Source: JANRLJ01 sp033762735 (GTDB lineage: Bacteria; Chloroflexota; Anaerolineae; Aggregatilineales; Phototrophicaceae). Taken from it: a DNA stretch of 60,647 nucleotides. The first letter of the stretch is position 1. Each line of letters opens with the position of its first letter. Below, one piece after another: positions 17,532-26,685 of the stretch. The DNA is taken from NCBI GenBank assembly GCA_033762735.1, contig JANRLJ010000093.1, positions 1 through 60,647 on the forward strand, in the 5' to 3' direction. The position numbers and the translations under genes were made by a program. The notes beneath the pieces were generated by a model. It searched no databases and was not told the DNA's origin. It worked only from the letters and a program-made list of their open reading frames with translations.

Positions 17532-18014
17532 TCACACATCCTCCGCCAGTTGCGACAGGAAGCGCGGGTTGTGGACGCTGTGCGTATCGTAGGGCAGTTC
17601 ATAGCGATCAATCAGCGAGATCAGCAGCATCTCGTGAGGATAGGCAACCTCGCGCCCGTCTCGCACCGTTCCGAACGCCTCCGCCAGGGACATGCCCTCA
17701 TAGGCGATCAGATAGGCCATCGCCATCGATACCGACCGGCTGATGCCCATATGACAGTGGATCAGCACCTTGCCGCCCGCTTCGATCTGCTGGTTGATGA
17801 AGTCGGTGATCGTGTCTATTGTGTCGCTGTCCACATACTCTCCATCGGGAATGGGCATATCCAGCAGCGCAAAGGCATCGTTCCACTGCCCACTGCTGCA
17901 GTCGTGTTCGTCCAGGCGCACTACTGCCGTGATCCCTTCAGCACGAACCGCCGCCTGATTGTCCACCGCCTCTAACTCGCCCACGTAAATGCCGTCGTAA
18001 ACCTGATCGAACAT
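17532..18014 (-). CDS. Dual-specificity protein phosphatase
   Basis: 160-residue cysteine phosphatase. The active-site loop is LIHCHMGISRSVSMAMAYL (Cys87, Arg93; HCx5R). The entry MFDQVYDGIYVGELEAV and the Asp-containing DMPIPDGE loop fit the small DSP fold. Start ATG 18014 has GGAG upstream; the 18 extra codons to 18068 look spurious. It faces the PIN toxin tail to tail and does not obviously share an operon. Substrate is unknown: phospho-Tyr, phospho-Ser/Thr, or a non-protein phosphate. Confidence 0.88.
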   Translation of the reverse strand: MFDQVYDGIYVGELEAVDNQAAVRAEGITAVVRLDEHDCSSGQWNDAFALLDMPIPDGEYVDSDTIDTITDFINQQIEAGGKVLIHCHMGISRSVSMAMAYLIAYEGMSLAEAFGTVRDGREVAYPHEMLLISLIDRYELPYDTHSVHNPRFLSQLAEDV

Positions 18015-18102
18015 GGGTTGTCGCTCCAGTTGGATGAATGGGATGCTCCTTTGATTGATGATAGGCAACTTTCAAATTACGCGCAACCTTTCTAAAGCAA
18101 AC

Positions 18103-18127
18103 AGGCTGCCTGAGGTTCAGACAGCCC
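18103..18127 (-). terminator. Terminator after the channel gene
   Basis: On the minus strand, GGGCTGTCTGA and TCAGGCAGCC form a hairpin with a 3-base loop, followed by TGTTTGCTTT, about 30 bases past the stop at 18156. Confidence 0.6.
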
Positions 18128-18155
18128 GTGTGATGCAGAGGTCGTCCCTGCTTCC

Positions 18156-20372
18156 TCAGCCAAAAACACTTCCAAACACGATCATTGTCCCCACCACAAT
18201 CACAGGAAAGAGAATCCGTGTGCCGTTCTCAATGATCTTCACCAGAGCAGGATGATCTGCCGCCCGAAGCCGCTCCATACTCAGCACCGACACAATACAC
18301 AGCAGGCTCAAAAAGAAGAACACGTAGAAGATGTATTCCACCGCAATGGTGTAGCCTACGCTGCCAAGCTGGTTGTTGATGGCCGTCAGAAGAACCGCGC
18401 CAGAAAGGGCGGCGGTGGTTGCAACCGTCACTTTTTCCTTCACCAGCGCCACCGGGAAATAGAGCGACGCAAACATAATAAAGGTCAGCACCAGCAGCGG
18501 CAGCAGGGTCTTGGTGAGCGTGGCCGTTGTACGCCGTTCGAGTTCAACCGTCGTCAGAAAACCGGATAACTCTCGCTGGCTTTCCACCCCAAGACGACCT
18601 GGATCGCCCAGCGAGGAATCCGTCACCAGGTTTTCCCTGCGGGCAGCCGAACCAAGTGGGTTCCACTGCGTCAGCTTTCGGAAGGCATTGTCGGCAATCA
18701 CATCAGAACTGCCTGCGCCAGATATCCCCACCAGGTCAGATGAACGGCGGTCAATCACGTACACAATGCTTTCCATCGTGGCGCGCGCGTTGGAAAAAGG
18801 CAGCTCCAGAATTTGATGATCGAAGGGAAAACGCCGCAGATCAAAGTCATTGCGAAACTGCCCCTGAATGCGCCACAGCCAGTACTCCGTGCCATCCTCC
18901 ATCCGCCGTATTTCTGCCGGACGCTCACGGTCAAACGACCCGTCGATCATATTCGGGAAGGAAAGATCGGTGGGATCCGCGCTGCTGGGGCCAGCATCCC
19001 CCGCAAAACGGAGCCAGACGTATAAATCGGCGGTGAAGGTTGATTGTGTGAGGTCAACACGGGAAATTTCATTGATGAACACCCCGGTATAGACGACTCG
19101 CTGAACCCGCCCGTAACGCCCTGGGCTGAGTTCAAAGACTTCGCCAGACTCCATTTCGAGCGCATCCGGTGTGCTGACCAGCGATATTTGCAGCGGGGCA
19201 GACTCAAAGTCGCCTTGAAAGAACCGTCCCACGCGAATCGCCTGGGGACGGGCATTTTCTTCATCAAACCAGAACGGGCCCAGCAAGCCCGGCTGTGCCC
19301 GTTCGGGGCTATCCAGGGATTGCAGGTAATCCAGCACAGCAGCACGCTGACCTTCCCGCTCAGCAGGGCGCTCCGGTAATGACCGCATTGCCCGTACCGC
19401 TGCGATTGCCAGCGTTGCGGCATCATACCCCGCAATCGACGTCCACTCCGAATCACGGTTATAGCGCTGGCGGAAGCGCTCCGCGAAGGCCAGGGTATCC
19501 GCATTGGCCGAGTCCAGAATGACAGGTGCCAACCCGTAGAGATTGTCGGTAAAGTAACCCGGCTGCTGCTGCTCCTCAGGTAAATCTGCCAGAAGCTGGC
19601 TAAAGCTGCGATCTCCAAAAGTGTCCCCACCCAGGAAAGGCCCTTCTATCCCCAATCGCCGCAGCGCGGTGAGTAAACGCGCCCCTTCAGGATCAAGGGT
19701 CAGAAAGACGACAGGTTCGTCTGGCGCACTGGCCGCGATCTGCTCCGCAATCTGCTGCTCGTCATCGGCGCTGGCTTCGGGGGAGAGGGTGTAATAGGCC
19801 GCTTCCAGCCCGATCTGCTGCGCGGTTCGTTCAAAACCTTCTCGCAGGGTAACACCATAACCACTGTCAACGACGATCACGCTGGCGCTTTGTTCACCCA
19901 GGATACGGCTCAGATAGGTCGCCAGCATTTCGCCCTGATCGCTGTTCTTAAAAATCACTCGAAAGGTGGTGTCGTTCTGGGTGATGAGGTCAGAGGTGGC
20001 CGAAGGGGGCAAAGACACCATTCCTGCCTCGGCATACACGGGGCCGGCGGTCAGTGAGGAGGTGCTGAACGTGGGACCGAGCACCAGAATAGCATTGCTA
20101 TCCACGATTTCCTGGGCCAGCGCGGCGGCGCGTTCATCGCTGCTTTCATCGTCGTAAACGGTCAGCCGAATCTCCAGGCTGTCGTCCCGTGCGTTGGCTT
20201 CGTCAATCGCCAGTTGAATGCCATCAAGCGCTGGTGTTGCAAACGCGGCACCATCGCCTGTCAGTGACAGTGCCACCGCGATTTCAATCACGTCAGCTGA
20301 TTGACCGACTACCGAAATGGTTGACCCAAGAAGGAAAATCAGACTCAAGAGTACGGCGCTGAAAAGTCGCAT
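18156..20372 (-). CDS. Pentameric ligand-gated ion channel fused to a periplasmic-binding domain
   Basis: 738 residues in three parts. A signal peptide (MRLFSAVLLSLIFLLGS) is followed by a type I periplasmic-binding domain, about 25-370, with AVALSLTGDGAAFATPALDG, ILVLGPTFSTSSLTAG and AGYDAATLAIAAVRAM, as in Leu/Ile/Val or amide binding proteins. Residues 400-610 are a Cys-loop-like channel ectodomain; the Pro-loop reads DLRRFPFDHQILELPF (near 515), without the two Cys, as in bacterial members. Four membrane helices follow: LLPLLVLTFIMFASLYF, the pore helix VTVATTAALSGAVLLTAI, VEYIFYVFFFLSLLCIV and FPVIVVGTMIVFGSVF. The Glu before the pore helix hints at cation selectivity. Start ATG 20372 begins the signal peptide; the 57 codons to 20543 are non-coding in look. 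Confidence 0.9.
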   Translation of the reverse strand: MRLFSAVLLSLIFLLGSTISVVGQSADVIEIAVALSLTGDGAAFATPALDGIQLAIDEANARDDSLEIRLTVYDDESSDERAAALAQEIVDSNAILVLGPTFSTSSLTAGPVYAEAGMVSLPPSATSDLITQNDTTFRVIFKNSDQGEMLATYLSRILGEQSASVIVVDSGYGVTLREGFERTAQQIGLEAAYYTLSPEASADDEQQIAEQIAASAPDEPVVFLTLDPEGARLLTALRRLGIEGPFLGGDTFGDRSFSQLLADLPEEQQQPGYFTDNLYGLAPVILDSANADTLAFAERFRQRYNRDSEWTSIAGYDAATLAIAAVRAMRSLPERPAEREGQRAAVLDYLQSLDSPERAQPGLLGPFWFDEENARPQAIRVGRFFQGDFESAPLQISLVSTPDALEMESGEVFELSPGRYGRVQRVVYTGVFINEISRVDLTQSTFTADLYVWLRFAGDAGPSSADPTDLSFPNMIDGSFDRERPAEIRRMEDGTEYWLWRIQGQFRNDFDLRRFPFDHQILELPFSNARATMESIVYVIDRRSSDLVGISGAGSSDVIADNAFRKLTQWNPLGSAARRENLVTDSSLGDPGRLGVESQRELSGFLTTVELERRTTATLTKTLLPLLVLTFIMFASLYFPVALVKEKVTVATTAALSGAVLLTAINNQLGSVGYTIAVEYIFYVFFFLSLLCIVSVLSMERLRAADHPALVKIIENGTRILFPVIVVGTMIVFGSVFG

Positions 20373-20651
20373 GACAAACAAAATCTCCCTTGCACTAGAC
20401 GATGACAGTTCTATGCAGTTTGCAAATGTGTTCATGAGACGCAGGAAATTGGCTGCTGTTCCGTTGTAAACGACTTTTCCACAGCTTCGTGTGGTTACGG
20501 TGTTGTGGTCATCGGCGCGGCACGTTGCAGAGGCACTGCGCACACCATGACCACTGGTGTTCCTAGTGAAGCGGAACGGAGCATATTATGAGGGAAAGTA
20601 TGGTATCGCGCAAACCATTTATTGATCTGAGCATGATAAACAGGGCGAGGG

Positions 20652-20686
20652 AAAACTGACCGGGCTGATGCCTCTTCCCGGTCAGC
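20652..20686 (-). terminator. Rho-independent terminator of the CHRD gene
   Basis: Minus-strand stem CTGACCGGG / CCCGGTCAG with a 12-base loop followed by TTTTCCC, about 20 bases after the stop at 20707. Confidence 0.75.
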
Positions 20687-20706
20687 GAGGGGTGTAAAGC
20701 GGGGAC

Positions 20707-21435
20707 TCAGGGCATATCCACGCGGGAGAACTGGCCGCGAATATCACCGAAATAGACCTGCCCGGCGGTGTGCAGGTTGAAATAGAGTTCACCCTGCTCT
20801 GCAATGAGCTGCATCCCACCAATGGTCTTTACCTTGTCGTTGGGCACACTCGGCACAATCGGGCAGCCGAGTGTGAAGCCGTCAATCGGGTTTAGGCCGG
20901 CGCTGTCCGTTACGGCGGTGATATCCTCATTATGGACTTCGACGCGCATCGTCCCATCCGCCAGATATTCCTGCACATTCCCGATTAGCCCGAAATCGAT
21001 GATGATCGGCCCCAACTGCCCTGGCCGCCCACAGTGCAGATGCAGCATGACAATGTCGGCGGGGTTGACGTTCTCGACGGCCAGATGGACATAGGCACGG
21101 CTCAGGTCGCGGGTGAACTCAATCACAGCATGACCTCGTGAGGTGCGCTCATTGCGCGGCACGGATGGCGCGGTTGAGCGGAACTGCGGTGGGACAAAGG
21201 CGGGTGTGTCTTCTTCCTCGCCGCCTTCCTGCTGGGGGCTGAGATAGGCTTCATAGACAAAACCGATTTCGCTCCCGCCAGCGGGATTAAGCGGCAAAAC
21301 GCTTTCCGTCTCGCGTTCCGGGCGAGGGTCGCCGGGTTGATGATCGTGCTGCGCCAGCAGGGTATCAGTACGCATCAGGAAAGCAAGCACAGCAGCAAAC
21401 AGGATGAGGGTGATGGCACGTAATGCGTTTTTCAT
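20707..21435 (-). CDS. Exported CHRD-domain protein
   Basis: 242 residues. A signal or anchor helix (ALRAITLILFAAVLAFLM) is followed by an acidic linker (EGGEEEDTP) and a CHRD domain: RGHAVIEFTRDLSRAYVHLA, then IVMLHLHCGRPGQLGPIII, and GELYFNLHTAGQVYFGDIRG at the end. CHRD domains bind partners or metals at the cell surface in several bacteria, but the molecular role is unclear. Start ATG 21435 has AAAGG upstream; the longer frame to 21489 is unlikely. It lies between the channel and a TetR regulator and ends in its own terminator. Confidence 0.8.
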   Translation of the reverse strand: MKNALRAITLILFAAVLAFLMRTDTLLAQHDHQPGDPRPERETESVLPLNPAGGSEIGFVYEAYLSPQQEGGEEEDTPAFVPPQFRSTAPSVPRNERTSRGHAVIEFTRDLSRAYVHLAVENVNPADIVMLHLHCGRPGQLGPIIIDFGLIGNVQEYLADGTMRVEVHNEDITAVTDSAGLNPIDGFTLGCPIVPSVPNDKVKTIGGMQLIAEQGELYFNLHTAGQVYFGDIRGQFSRVDMP

Positions 21436-21556
21436 GAGGATGCCTTTGGGTTGGTGTGATGTTGTTTTTGACAGTGTAGTGATGCCCAAAAGGACGTGTC
21501 AAACTGTGTGATAAAAGACAGATGTCTAACAACTGTAAAGCAGCTACAGCGCTTGC

Positions 21557-22138
21557 TCAGGGGATTGGCGGCTGATTGAAGATAAAGGTGAAGAATTCAT
21601 CGGCCAGCGCGTTGGCATCACCCATTTCAGGATGCGCCACCCAGGTTTCCAGCAGTTCCATGAACGCCGCCACATACAGCCGCGCCGCGATTTCTGGCCG
21701 AACCCCTTCCATGAGCGCAAACTGCCCGGCTTGCAGATGGTGCAGGAATTGCCCGACGAGCAGTTCCTTCGCCCGCACCCGCCACACCGACTCCGCGATG
21801 CTGCCCAGGCGGGCAAAGAAAGGTAACTGCTGGTGAAACGCACCGATGAGAATCCGCCAGGACTCATACTCGCGCTGTGGGGAAGCGAGATGCCCCACTG
21901 CCTCGACCACATGACGATCAAGCTGCCCCATCCATTCCTCGAAAGCTGCCCAGGCGACCGCCTCTTTGCTGTCGAAGTACTGATAAAACGCCCACCGCCC
22001 ATAGTTGGCTTCGTTGGCAATATCGGTCACGGTGATGTGGTCATAGCCGCGCTCGATCACGAGCCGCACCAGCGCATTGATGAAGACCTGCCGGGTTTTC
22101 TGCCGCCGCTGGGTAAGCTGTTGAGGAGATGTATTCAT
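21557..22138 (-). CDS. TetR-family transcriptional regulator
   Basis: 193 residues. The N-terminal helix-turn-helix is clear: TRQVFINALVRLVIERGYDHITVTDIANEANYGRWAFYQYFDSKEAV. The C-terminal half is the all-helical ligand and dimer domain. Start ATG 22138 (MNTSPQQLTQRRQ) has AGGG five bases upstream. It may control the CHRD gene 120 bp downstream or the gene before it; no operator was found. Confidence 0.9.
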   Translation of the reverse strand: MNTSPQQLTQRRQKTRQVFINALVRLVIERGYDHITVTDIANEANYGRWAFYQYFDSKEAVAWAAFEEWMGQLDRHVVEAVGHLASPQREYESWRILIGAFHQQLPFFARLGSIAESVWRVRAKELLVGQFLHHLQAGQFALMEGVRPEIAARLYVAAFMELLETWVAHPEMGDANALADEFFTFIFNQPPIP

Positions 22139-22223
22139 GTTGCCCTGCGGTGAAATCGCGAAAACAGCATTGTACGACGCAGGTGGCATTTGGTCAGCGG
22201 AATGGATCAGGCTGGGAGGGGTT

Positions 22224-22252
22224 GCAGGAGCGACTCACCTTGTCGCCCCTGC
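22224..22252. repeat. Intergenic dyad repeat
   Basis: GCAGGAGCGAC and GTCGCCCCTGC separated by seven bases. It belongs to the window's small hairpin class and may end transcription of the gene that stops at 22271. Confidence 0.55.
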
Positions 22253-22270
22253 GATTGAAAATGAGCGCTT

Positions 22271-23290
22271 TTACGCCAGGAACGGCAGCGTCCCGCCCCA
22301 GGCCAGCATCGCGCCCCAGCACACCGCCGTGATGAGCAGGCAGGCCAGGAAGCGGCGCGAGGTCGAGGGGTTGGCGCTGGCGGATGCCGTCGCACACAAT
22401 GCCGCGCCGACGGTGGCGACGATGCCGGGAACCGTGCCGACGAAGGCCAGCGGCAGCGCTCCACACGCGGCGATGAACAGCCACGTCCAGCCAGGGACGC
22501 CGTGCGTCTTGCGCGGTTCGCGCTGGCGGCGGCTGACCGGGGCGGCCTCTGCTTCCAGTTCCCGTTCGAGCTTTTCCTGGCGCGTCTCCTCATACAGCGA
22601 TCCGGTGGTCATGTAGGTGTCGATGTGGGTCAGCGGGCGGGCGGGCGGCTTTTCCATGCGCTGTGCAGGCTGGGCGGCGGCCTTTTCCTTGCGCTGTGCC
22701 ATCAGGTATTGCTCGCCAGCGCTCAAGCGGGCTTCGGCATCCTCACGTTGGGCGCGGGCGCGTTCTTCCGCCGTGACCGGGCGGCGCTTGCGCGGGACGA
22801 GCGTCTCCCGTTCGGACATGGCGCGGCGGGTTTCTTCGTCTTCCCAGTCGTAGCGGGGGGCCGTCTGCGTCGGGGCCGTCTGCGTCGGGGCCGTCTGCAT
22901 CGGGGCCGTCTGCGTTGGGGTCGTCGCTTTCTGTGGTGCAGCGGCGGCAGGGGCGCTCGGCTTAATCGACTGAACAGTGCGGGTGGCATTAGTAGCGGTG
23001 CTGGTCGGCCCACCTTCGCGCTTCTGGCGATAGGCTTCCAGCGAACGGCCATCCACCACCAGATCGTATTCGAAACCGTCTTCAGTCGGGCGCACCTGCG
23101 CGATGCAGAAATGGCTGTCGATGAAGAAGGTGTAGTCGTTACCGTTGATCTTGGAGCGGCGTGCTTCTACCGGCACATCATTCAGCCGGATGTCGCGCGT
23201 TTTCAGGTCGGCGTCATGGGCAACCGTCACGGTCATCACCTGCCCATTCAGCTTAAACTGCCAGTTTTTCATCAGGGTTGTATTGTTCAT
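22271..23290 (-). CDS. Membrane protein with a FAIM-like N-terminal domain
   Basis: 339 residues in three parts. Residues 5-95 are a beta-rich domain (NWQFKLNGQVMTVTVAHDAD; YTFFIDSHFCIAQV; GFEYDLVVDGRSLEAYRQKR) that resembles the repeat of FAIM1, the Fas apoptotic inhibitory molecule, especially the Y.L.v.GrSLe.y end. A Pro/Thr/Gln linker with QTAPT units and a long charged helical stretch follow (EERARAQREDAEARLSAGEQ). The C-terminus has three hydrophobic segments (WLFIAACGALPLAFVGTVPG onward). Function unknown. Start ATG 23290 has GGGAG eight bases upstream. The FAIM link is by eye and moderate. Confidence 0.5.
   Translation of the reverse strand: MNNTTLMKNWQFKLNGQVMTVTVAHDADLKTRDIRLNDVPVEARRSKINGNDYTFFIDSHFCIAQVRPTEDGFEYDLVVDGRSLEAYRQKREGGPTSTATNATRTVQSIKPSAPAAAAPQKATTPTQTAPMQTAPTQTAPTQTAPRYDWEDEETRRAMSERETLVPRKRRPVTAEERARAQREDAEARLSAGEQYLMAQRKEKAAAQPAQRMEKPPARPLTHIDTYMTTGSLYEETRQEKLERELEAEAAPVSRRQREPRKTHGVPGWTWLFIAACGALPLAFVGTVPGIVATVGAALCATASASANPSTSRRFLACLLITAVCWGAMLAWGGTLPFLA
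22859..22920. repeat. 15-bp in-frame tandem repeat
   Basis: About four copies of GTCTGCGTCGGGGCC with single-base changes. They encode the QTAPT/QTAPM repeat of the linker in the FAIM-like protein. Copy number is likely to vary between strains. Confidence 0.85.
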
Positions 23291-23340
23291 CGTTCTCTCT
23301 CCCATCGTCGATGTTGGTGTGCGTTGGTGGGGTTTTTCTA

Positions 23341-23686
23341 GTACCCACGTCCTGTGTAGTCGATATGTTCACATCATAATGAAGAATTAAGAGAAGAGTC
23401 GTTTTTTTCAGAAATTTTTTGCAAGGTTTATGGTAAGTGAGGAGATGTGAACGGGGTTCAAACAGAAAAGGGAAAAAGCCGAGGGAGAAACGGTGATTCA
23501 GAGGATGGGAGAAACCGTTTTTAAACGTGAAGAAAGGAATTTGAAAACAAAGGACGTGGGTGGCTACTCGTCTGTAAAGTGAAGGGCGATCCCCTTCGGA
23601 TCGCCCCTACCTGAGTTGTTGCGTTTCTGGACACGGCATGCCGTGTCGCTACTCACTACTCGGTACTCACGACTCGCTACTTCTGC
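23341..23686. other. Non-coding gap with two dyad repeats
   Basis: No gene seen. Two hairpins stand before the end of the beta-helix gene: GGGCGATCC / GGATCGCCC (23584-23606) and the perfect palindrome ACACGGCATGCCGTGT (23631-23646). Confidence 0.6.
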
Positions 23687-25144
23687 TTACCGCTGGACGA
23701 GCGCCACCGTCCCCGGACGCGGCACAAAAGTGCAGGTGTAGCCGCCTGCTTCCACACTCGCGACCTCGGTCGTCACACGCGGGCTGGCCGTCGCATCCAG
23801 ATAGACCAACTGCCCTTCCCCGCGCAGGCACACCGGGAGCGGCTCGGCCAGTTCGTTGAGCGCCTGCCCACCCGTCATGCTGAACACCTCAATCGCGAGG
23901 ATTACGCCCCGGTCGATCACGTCCTGCGGCACCGAACCGGGATTCGCCACCCAGCCGCCGTTGCGCATCAGCGTGCGGCAGAAGACATTTTCCGGGAAGT
24001 TGATCGAATTCACACCCGCGTTCAGGCCGATAGTGCATTCGGGCTGTTCGGCGGCGGCGATCTCCACCAGTTCGGGATAGTCCTGCTCACCGATTTCGAC
24101 TGTCTCCCCGGTCTGCTCCATCTCGACCGCGCCGATGTCGCAGCCTTCACCCTGCGGACGCTCCGTGAGGCGGCCATCTGCCTCATTGTCGCACACGCCT
24201 TCGGGGATAGCATCCAGCGCAGGGCTTTCCGAGCCGATGGGATAGACCGTGCCGCTGAACATGCCGAGGAAGGCGTTGGGCGCGAACAGATCAGTCGAGG
24301 CAAATTCGACCGGGCCGACGAAATCCGTCCCGCCGAACAGGTTATAGCCCTCGCTGGTCAGGCCGCTCAGCACCCGCACATCGTTGCCGAACTGGGCACT
24401 GTTGCCGACGATGATGTTCTGCCCCAGCGTCAGCGCACCGGGGACGCCCTTCGAGATCGCGCCGCCGCCCTGGGTCGCCAGATTTGTGGTGAGCGTACTG
24501 CTGCGGAGATCGACTTCCCCGCCGCCGATGCTGATCGCGCCACCGTTCTGGGCGGTGTTTTCGCCAAAGGTCGAATTGACTGCCTCGAAGCGCCCGGCAT
24601 AGACCGCCACCGCGCCGCCTTCGGTCAGGCTGAAATTCTGGTAAAGCGTGCTGCCGTTCAGGCTGACCTCGCCGCCTGTGACCAGCAGCGCCCCGCCGCC
24701 AAACACACCGAGCGCACTGTTATTGCGCACGACCACTTCATCCAGCGTCAGCGTGCCGCCCGTCACATAGAACGCGCCGCCGAATGGGCTGCTGCTGTTG
24801 CGGATGGTCAGACCGCTGATCGAGAGTTCGCCACCTTCGACCACATGGAAGGGACGGAAATCACCCGCGCCATCAATGATTGCGCCGCCGCCTTCGATGG
24901 CAAAGGGCTTGCTGACGGGCGGCAGATCGGCGCTCAGCGTCAGGGTGCAGTCGTCGGGGAAGGTGATCGCTTCAATCGTGGTGGACTCGATGGCCGCGCG
25001 CAGGGCATCGGCTTCGCAGGGAATTTCTTCGGCTTCGGTGTCCTCATTCTGGGCGCGCAGGGCTGGCGGGAAGGCCGCCGCGCTCAGGGTCAGCAGCAGC
25101 GCCGCTACACCCACACCCCGGAACAGGCGTGTTTTCGGAGTCAT
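23687..25144 (-). CDS. Secreted right-handed beta-helix protein
   Basis: Exported protein of 485 residues. A signal peptide (LFRGVGVAALLLTLSAAAF, cut near ALRAQ) is followed by about 250 residues of parallel beta-helix rungs with repeated GGA(F/L/V)x(V/I)xxGxxxLxxSxxxxN, e.g. GGALLVTGGEVSLNGSTLYQ and GGAISIGGGEVDLRSSTL. The CDIGAVEM motif that closes such polymorphic-outer-membrane-like domains sits near residue 340. The last 140 residues form a separate domain with three Cys and no anchor. Likely extracellular; adhesin or polysaccharide-acting roles are possible but not shown. Start ATG 25144 has AGGAG upstream. Confidence 0.8.
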   Translation of the reverse strand: MTPKTRLFRGVGVAALLLTLSAAAFPPALRAQNEDTEAEEIPCEADALRAAIESTTIEAITFPDDCTLTLSADLPPVSKPFAIEGGGAIIDGAGDFRPFHVVEGGELSISGLTIRNSSSPFGGAFYVTGGTLTLDEVVVRNNSALGVFGGGALLVTGGEVSLNGSTLYQNFSLTEGGAVAVYAGRFEAVNSTFGENTAQNGGAISIGGGEVDLRSSTLTTNLATQGGGAISKGVPGALTLGQNIIVGNSAQFGNDVRVLSGLTSEGYNLFGGTDFVGPVEFASTDLFAPNAFLGMFSGTVYPIGSESPALDAIPEGVCDNEADGRLTERPQGEGCDIGAVEMEQTGETVEIGEQDYPELVEIAAAEQPECTIGLNAGVNSINFPENVFCRTLMRNGGWVANPGSVPQDVIDRGVILAIEVFSMTGGQALNELAEPLPVCLRGEGQLVYLDATASPRVTTEVASVEAGGYTCTFVPRPGTVALVQR

Positions 25145-25289
25145 CGTTACACATCTCCTTTTATGGATGTTACCGTTCCAGGCACGGCGGCTCGCACATC
25201 CGCCGCGCACTGTTGCGTCCAGTATAGAGGAAATGGGGACACGGCGGGGAGAGGAAGATTACGGAGTGTGACTTATGTGTGCGTCGGGC

Positions 25290-25510
25290 AAGCCACCGCC
25301 CCGGTTCAAAACCGGGGTCTATACAAAGATTGGAAACCCGTAAACGGGTTGCAAAAGACAGCGTTCAGCCCGTTCACGGGCTTACAGGTGGTTAAATAGC
25401 TGGGGGTTTTGAACCCCCAAGCAGCTTATTCCATCAGCCTCTTCAGCAGGCTTGGCTTTTCGGCAGCCGGATGCTTTAGCATCTGGCCGGGAGCCGCTGC
25501 AACCAACCTT
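25290..25510. repeat. Cluster of short palindromes
   Basis: No gene. Hairpins occur in series: CCCCGGTTCAAAACCGGGG near 25298, AACCCGTAAACGGGTT near 25336, AGCCCGTTCACGGGCT near 25367 and GGGGGTTTTGAACCCCC near 25402. GCAGCCGGATGCTTTAGCAT follows. The make-up is like the 8.6-8.8 kb cluster. Confidence 0.6.
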
Positions 25511-25516
25511 TAGCGG

Positions 25517-25777
25517 TTAAACAACATCCTTGTCCACGTCTTCGTCGTCCTCGTCCAGATCAACATTATCCAGTGGGAACGGCGGATAGCCCTGATACTG
25601 ACGGCGGATAAAGTCGAGTTCGGATTCCACATCGTTGAAGTCGTCGGCGATGACCTGTGCGTGTTCGATAATTCGCAGCAGGCTGTGCATCATCTCGCGC
25701 TGACTCTCATTACGGGGATTCAATTCCAGCAGCATTTCTTCGGCGGTTTCGATAATCAATTCGGCTCGGCGGTGCAT
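25517..25777 (-). CDS. Small acidic protein of unknown function
   Basis: 86 residues, not recognised. Two amphipathic helices (LIIETAEEMLLELN and EMMHSLLRIIEHAQVIADDF) precede a very acidic end (DLDEDDEDVDKDVV). Its ATG shares one base with the stop of the upstream gene (TGATG), so the two are one operon and probably one complex. Confidence 0.65.
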   Translation of the reverse strand: MHRRAELIIETAEEMLLELNPRNESQREMMHSLLRIIEHAQVIADDFNDVESELDFIRRQYQGYPPFPLDNVDLDEDDEDVDKDVV

Positions 25778-26133
25778 CAGTCTAATCCTTCGATTCTAAG
25801 CTGCCGCTCTCGATCCCACTTTGAGAGCCGCGAGGCGATGGCGATGAGTGATTCCCCCATATCGTGAAACTGTTTCTGAGTCAGGATCACGTCCCGGCTT
25901 TGCCAGATCACCTGGCAGAAATGGTGCATCAGGCTGTTCTTGGTGTCGAAATGGTCGATGTCGTGCTGCAATTCGGCGATGACCTCGCGCACATCGCGCA
26001 TATCGACTGGCGGCTGCGGTGGCGCGACGACGTTGACCACGATAGGCCGGGCGACTTCCCGCTGGCGCAGAAGACGCTCGTTCAGCCACAACCCAGCAAA
26101 AAAGGCCGCGAACAACGCTACGACGTTTCGCAT
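25777..26133 (-). CDS. Small membrane-anchored helical protein
   Basis: 118 residues, not recognised. An N-terminal hydrophobic helix (NVVALFAAFFAGLWL) is followed by a Pro-rich spacer (VVAPPQPPVD). A helical domain with several His comes next (ELQHDIDHFDTKNSLMHHFC). It is translationally coupled to the acidic protein downstream. A role as a membrane platform for that partner is a guess. Confidence 0.6.
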   Translation of the reverse strand: MRNVVALFAAFFAGLWLNERLLRQREVARPIVVNVVAPPQPPVDMRDVREVIAELQHDIDHFDTKNSLMHHFCQVIWQSRDVILTQKQFHDMGESLIAIASRLSKWDRERQLRIEGLD

Positions 26134-26685
26134 GATGCACCTACCTCAACGATTACACATGGTTTATTTACGGGTGGGGGAATAGAATCGAATCTACTGC
26201 CCATGAGAAGCTCCTATTCTCTCGGCGGTGTGGGTGCGATGCTTACGACATCGCGCCCTCAATTGATGCGCTTACGATGGAAAGACTATAGCACGACTTT
26301 TCGCGCGGGGCAAAAATTCGGGCTGATCGGGCGTGGTGAAAATCAGGGAGATATACGGGCGTAACGCGCTACGCCCTTACCAATGATGTCCTCGAAATTC
26401 ACCTCTCCTGCTGATGAATCAGTGCAAACGCATCAAATTCCACAAACAGTCCAAAAAGTTTCATCCCAACCCCATCCACGAAGGCGCAAAGACTCTTTTC
26501 CTTGTCTTGGTGTCCTTCGTGCCTTCGTGGTTCAAAAAAGTTCTTTCAAAGTGTTGTCGAGTTTTGATGCAATTGCCCTGGGTTGAGGAGATGTGTGACT
26601 TCTGACTGACGCTACCCGAAGACCTTGGGGTATTTTCCCGAAAGGACTCTCATTGAACCACAGGGGAAACCTCTGTTATAGTGAA

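Noticed and set aside
20373..20543. 57-codon extension of the channel gene
   Set aside because: It would put a polar stretch before a clear signal peptide; the start at 20372 explains export.
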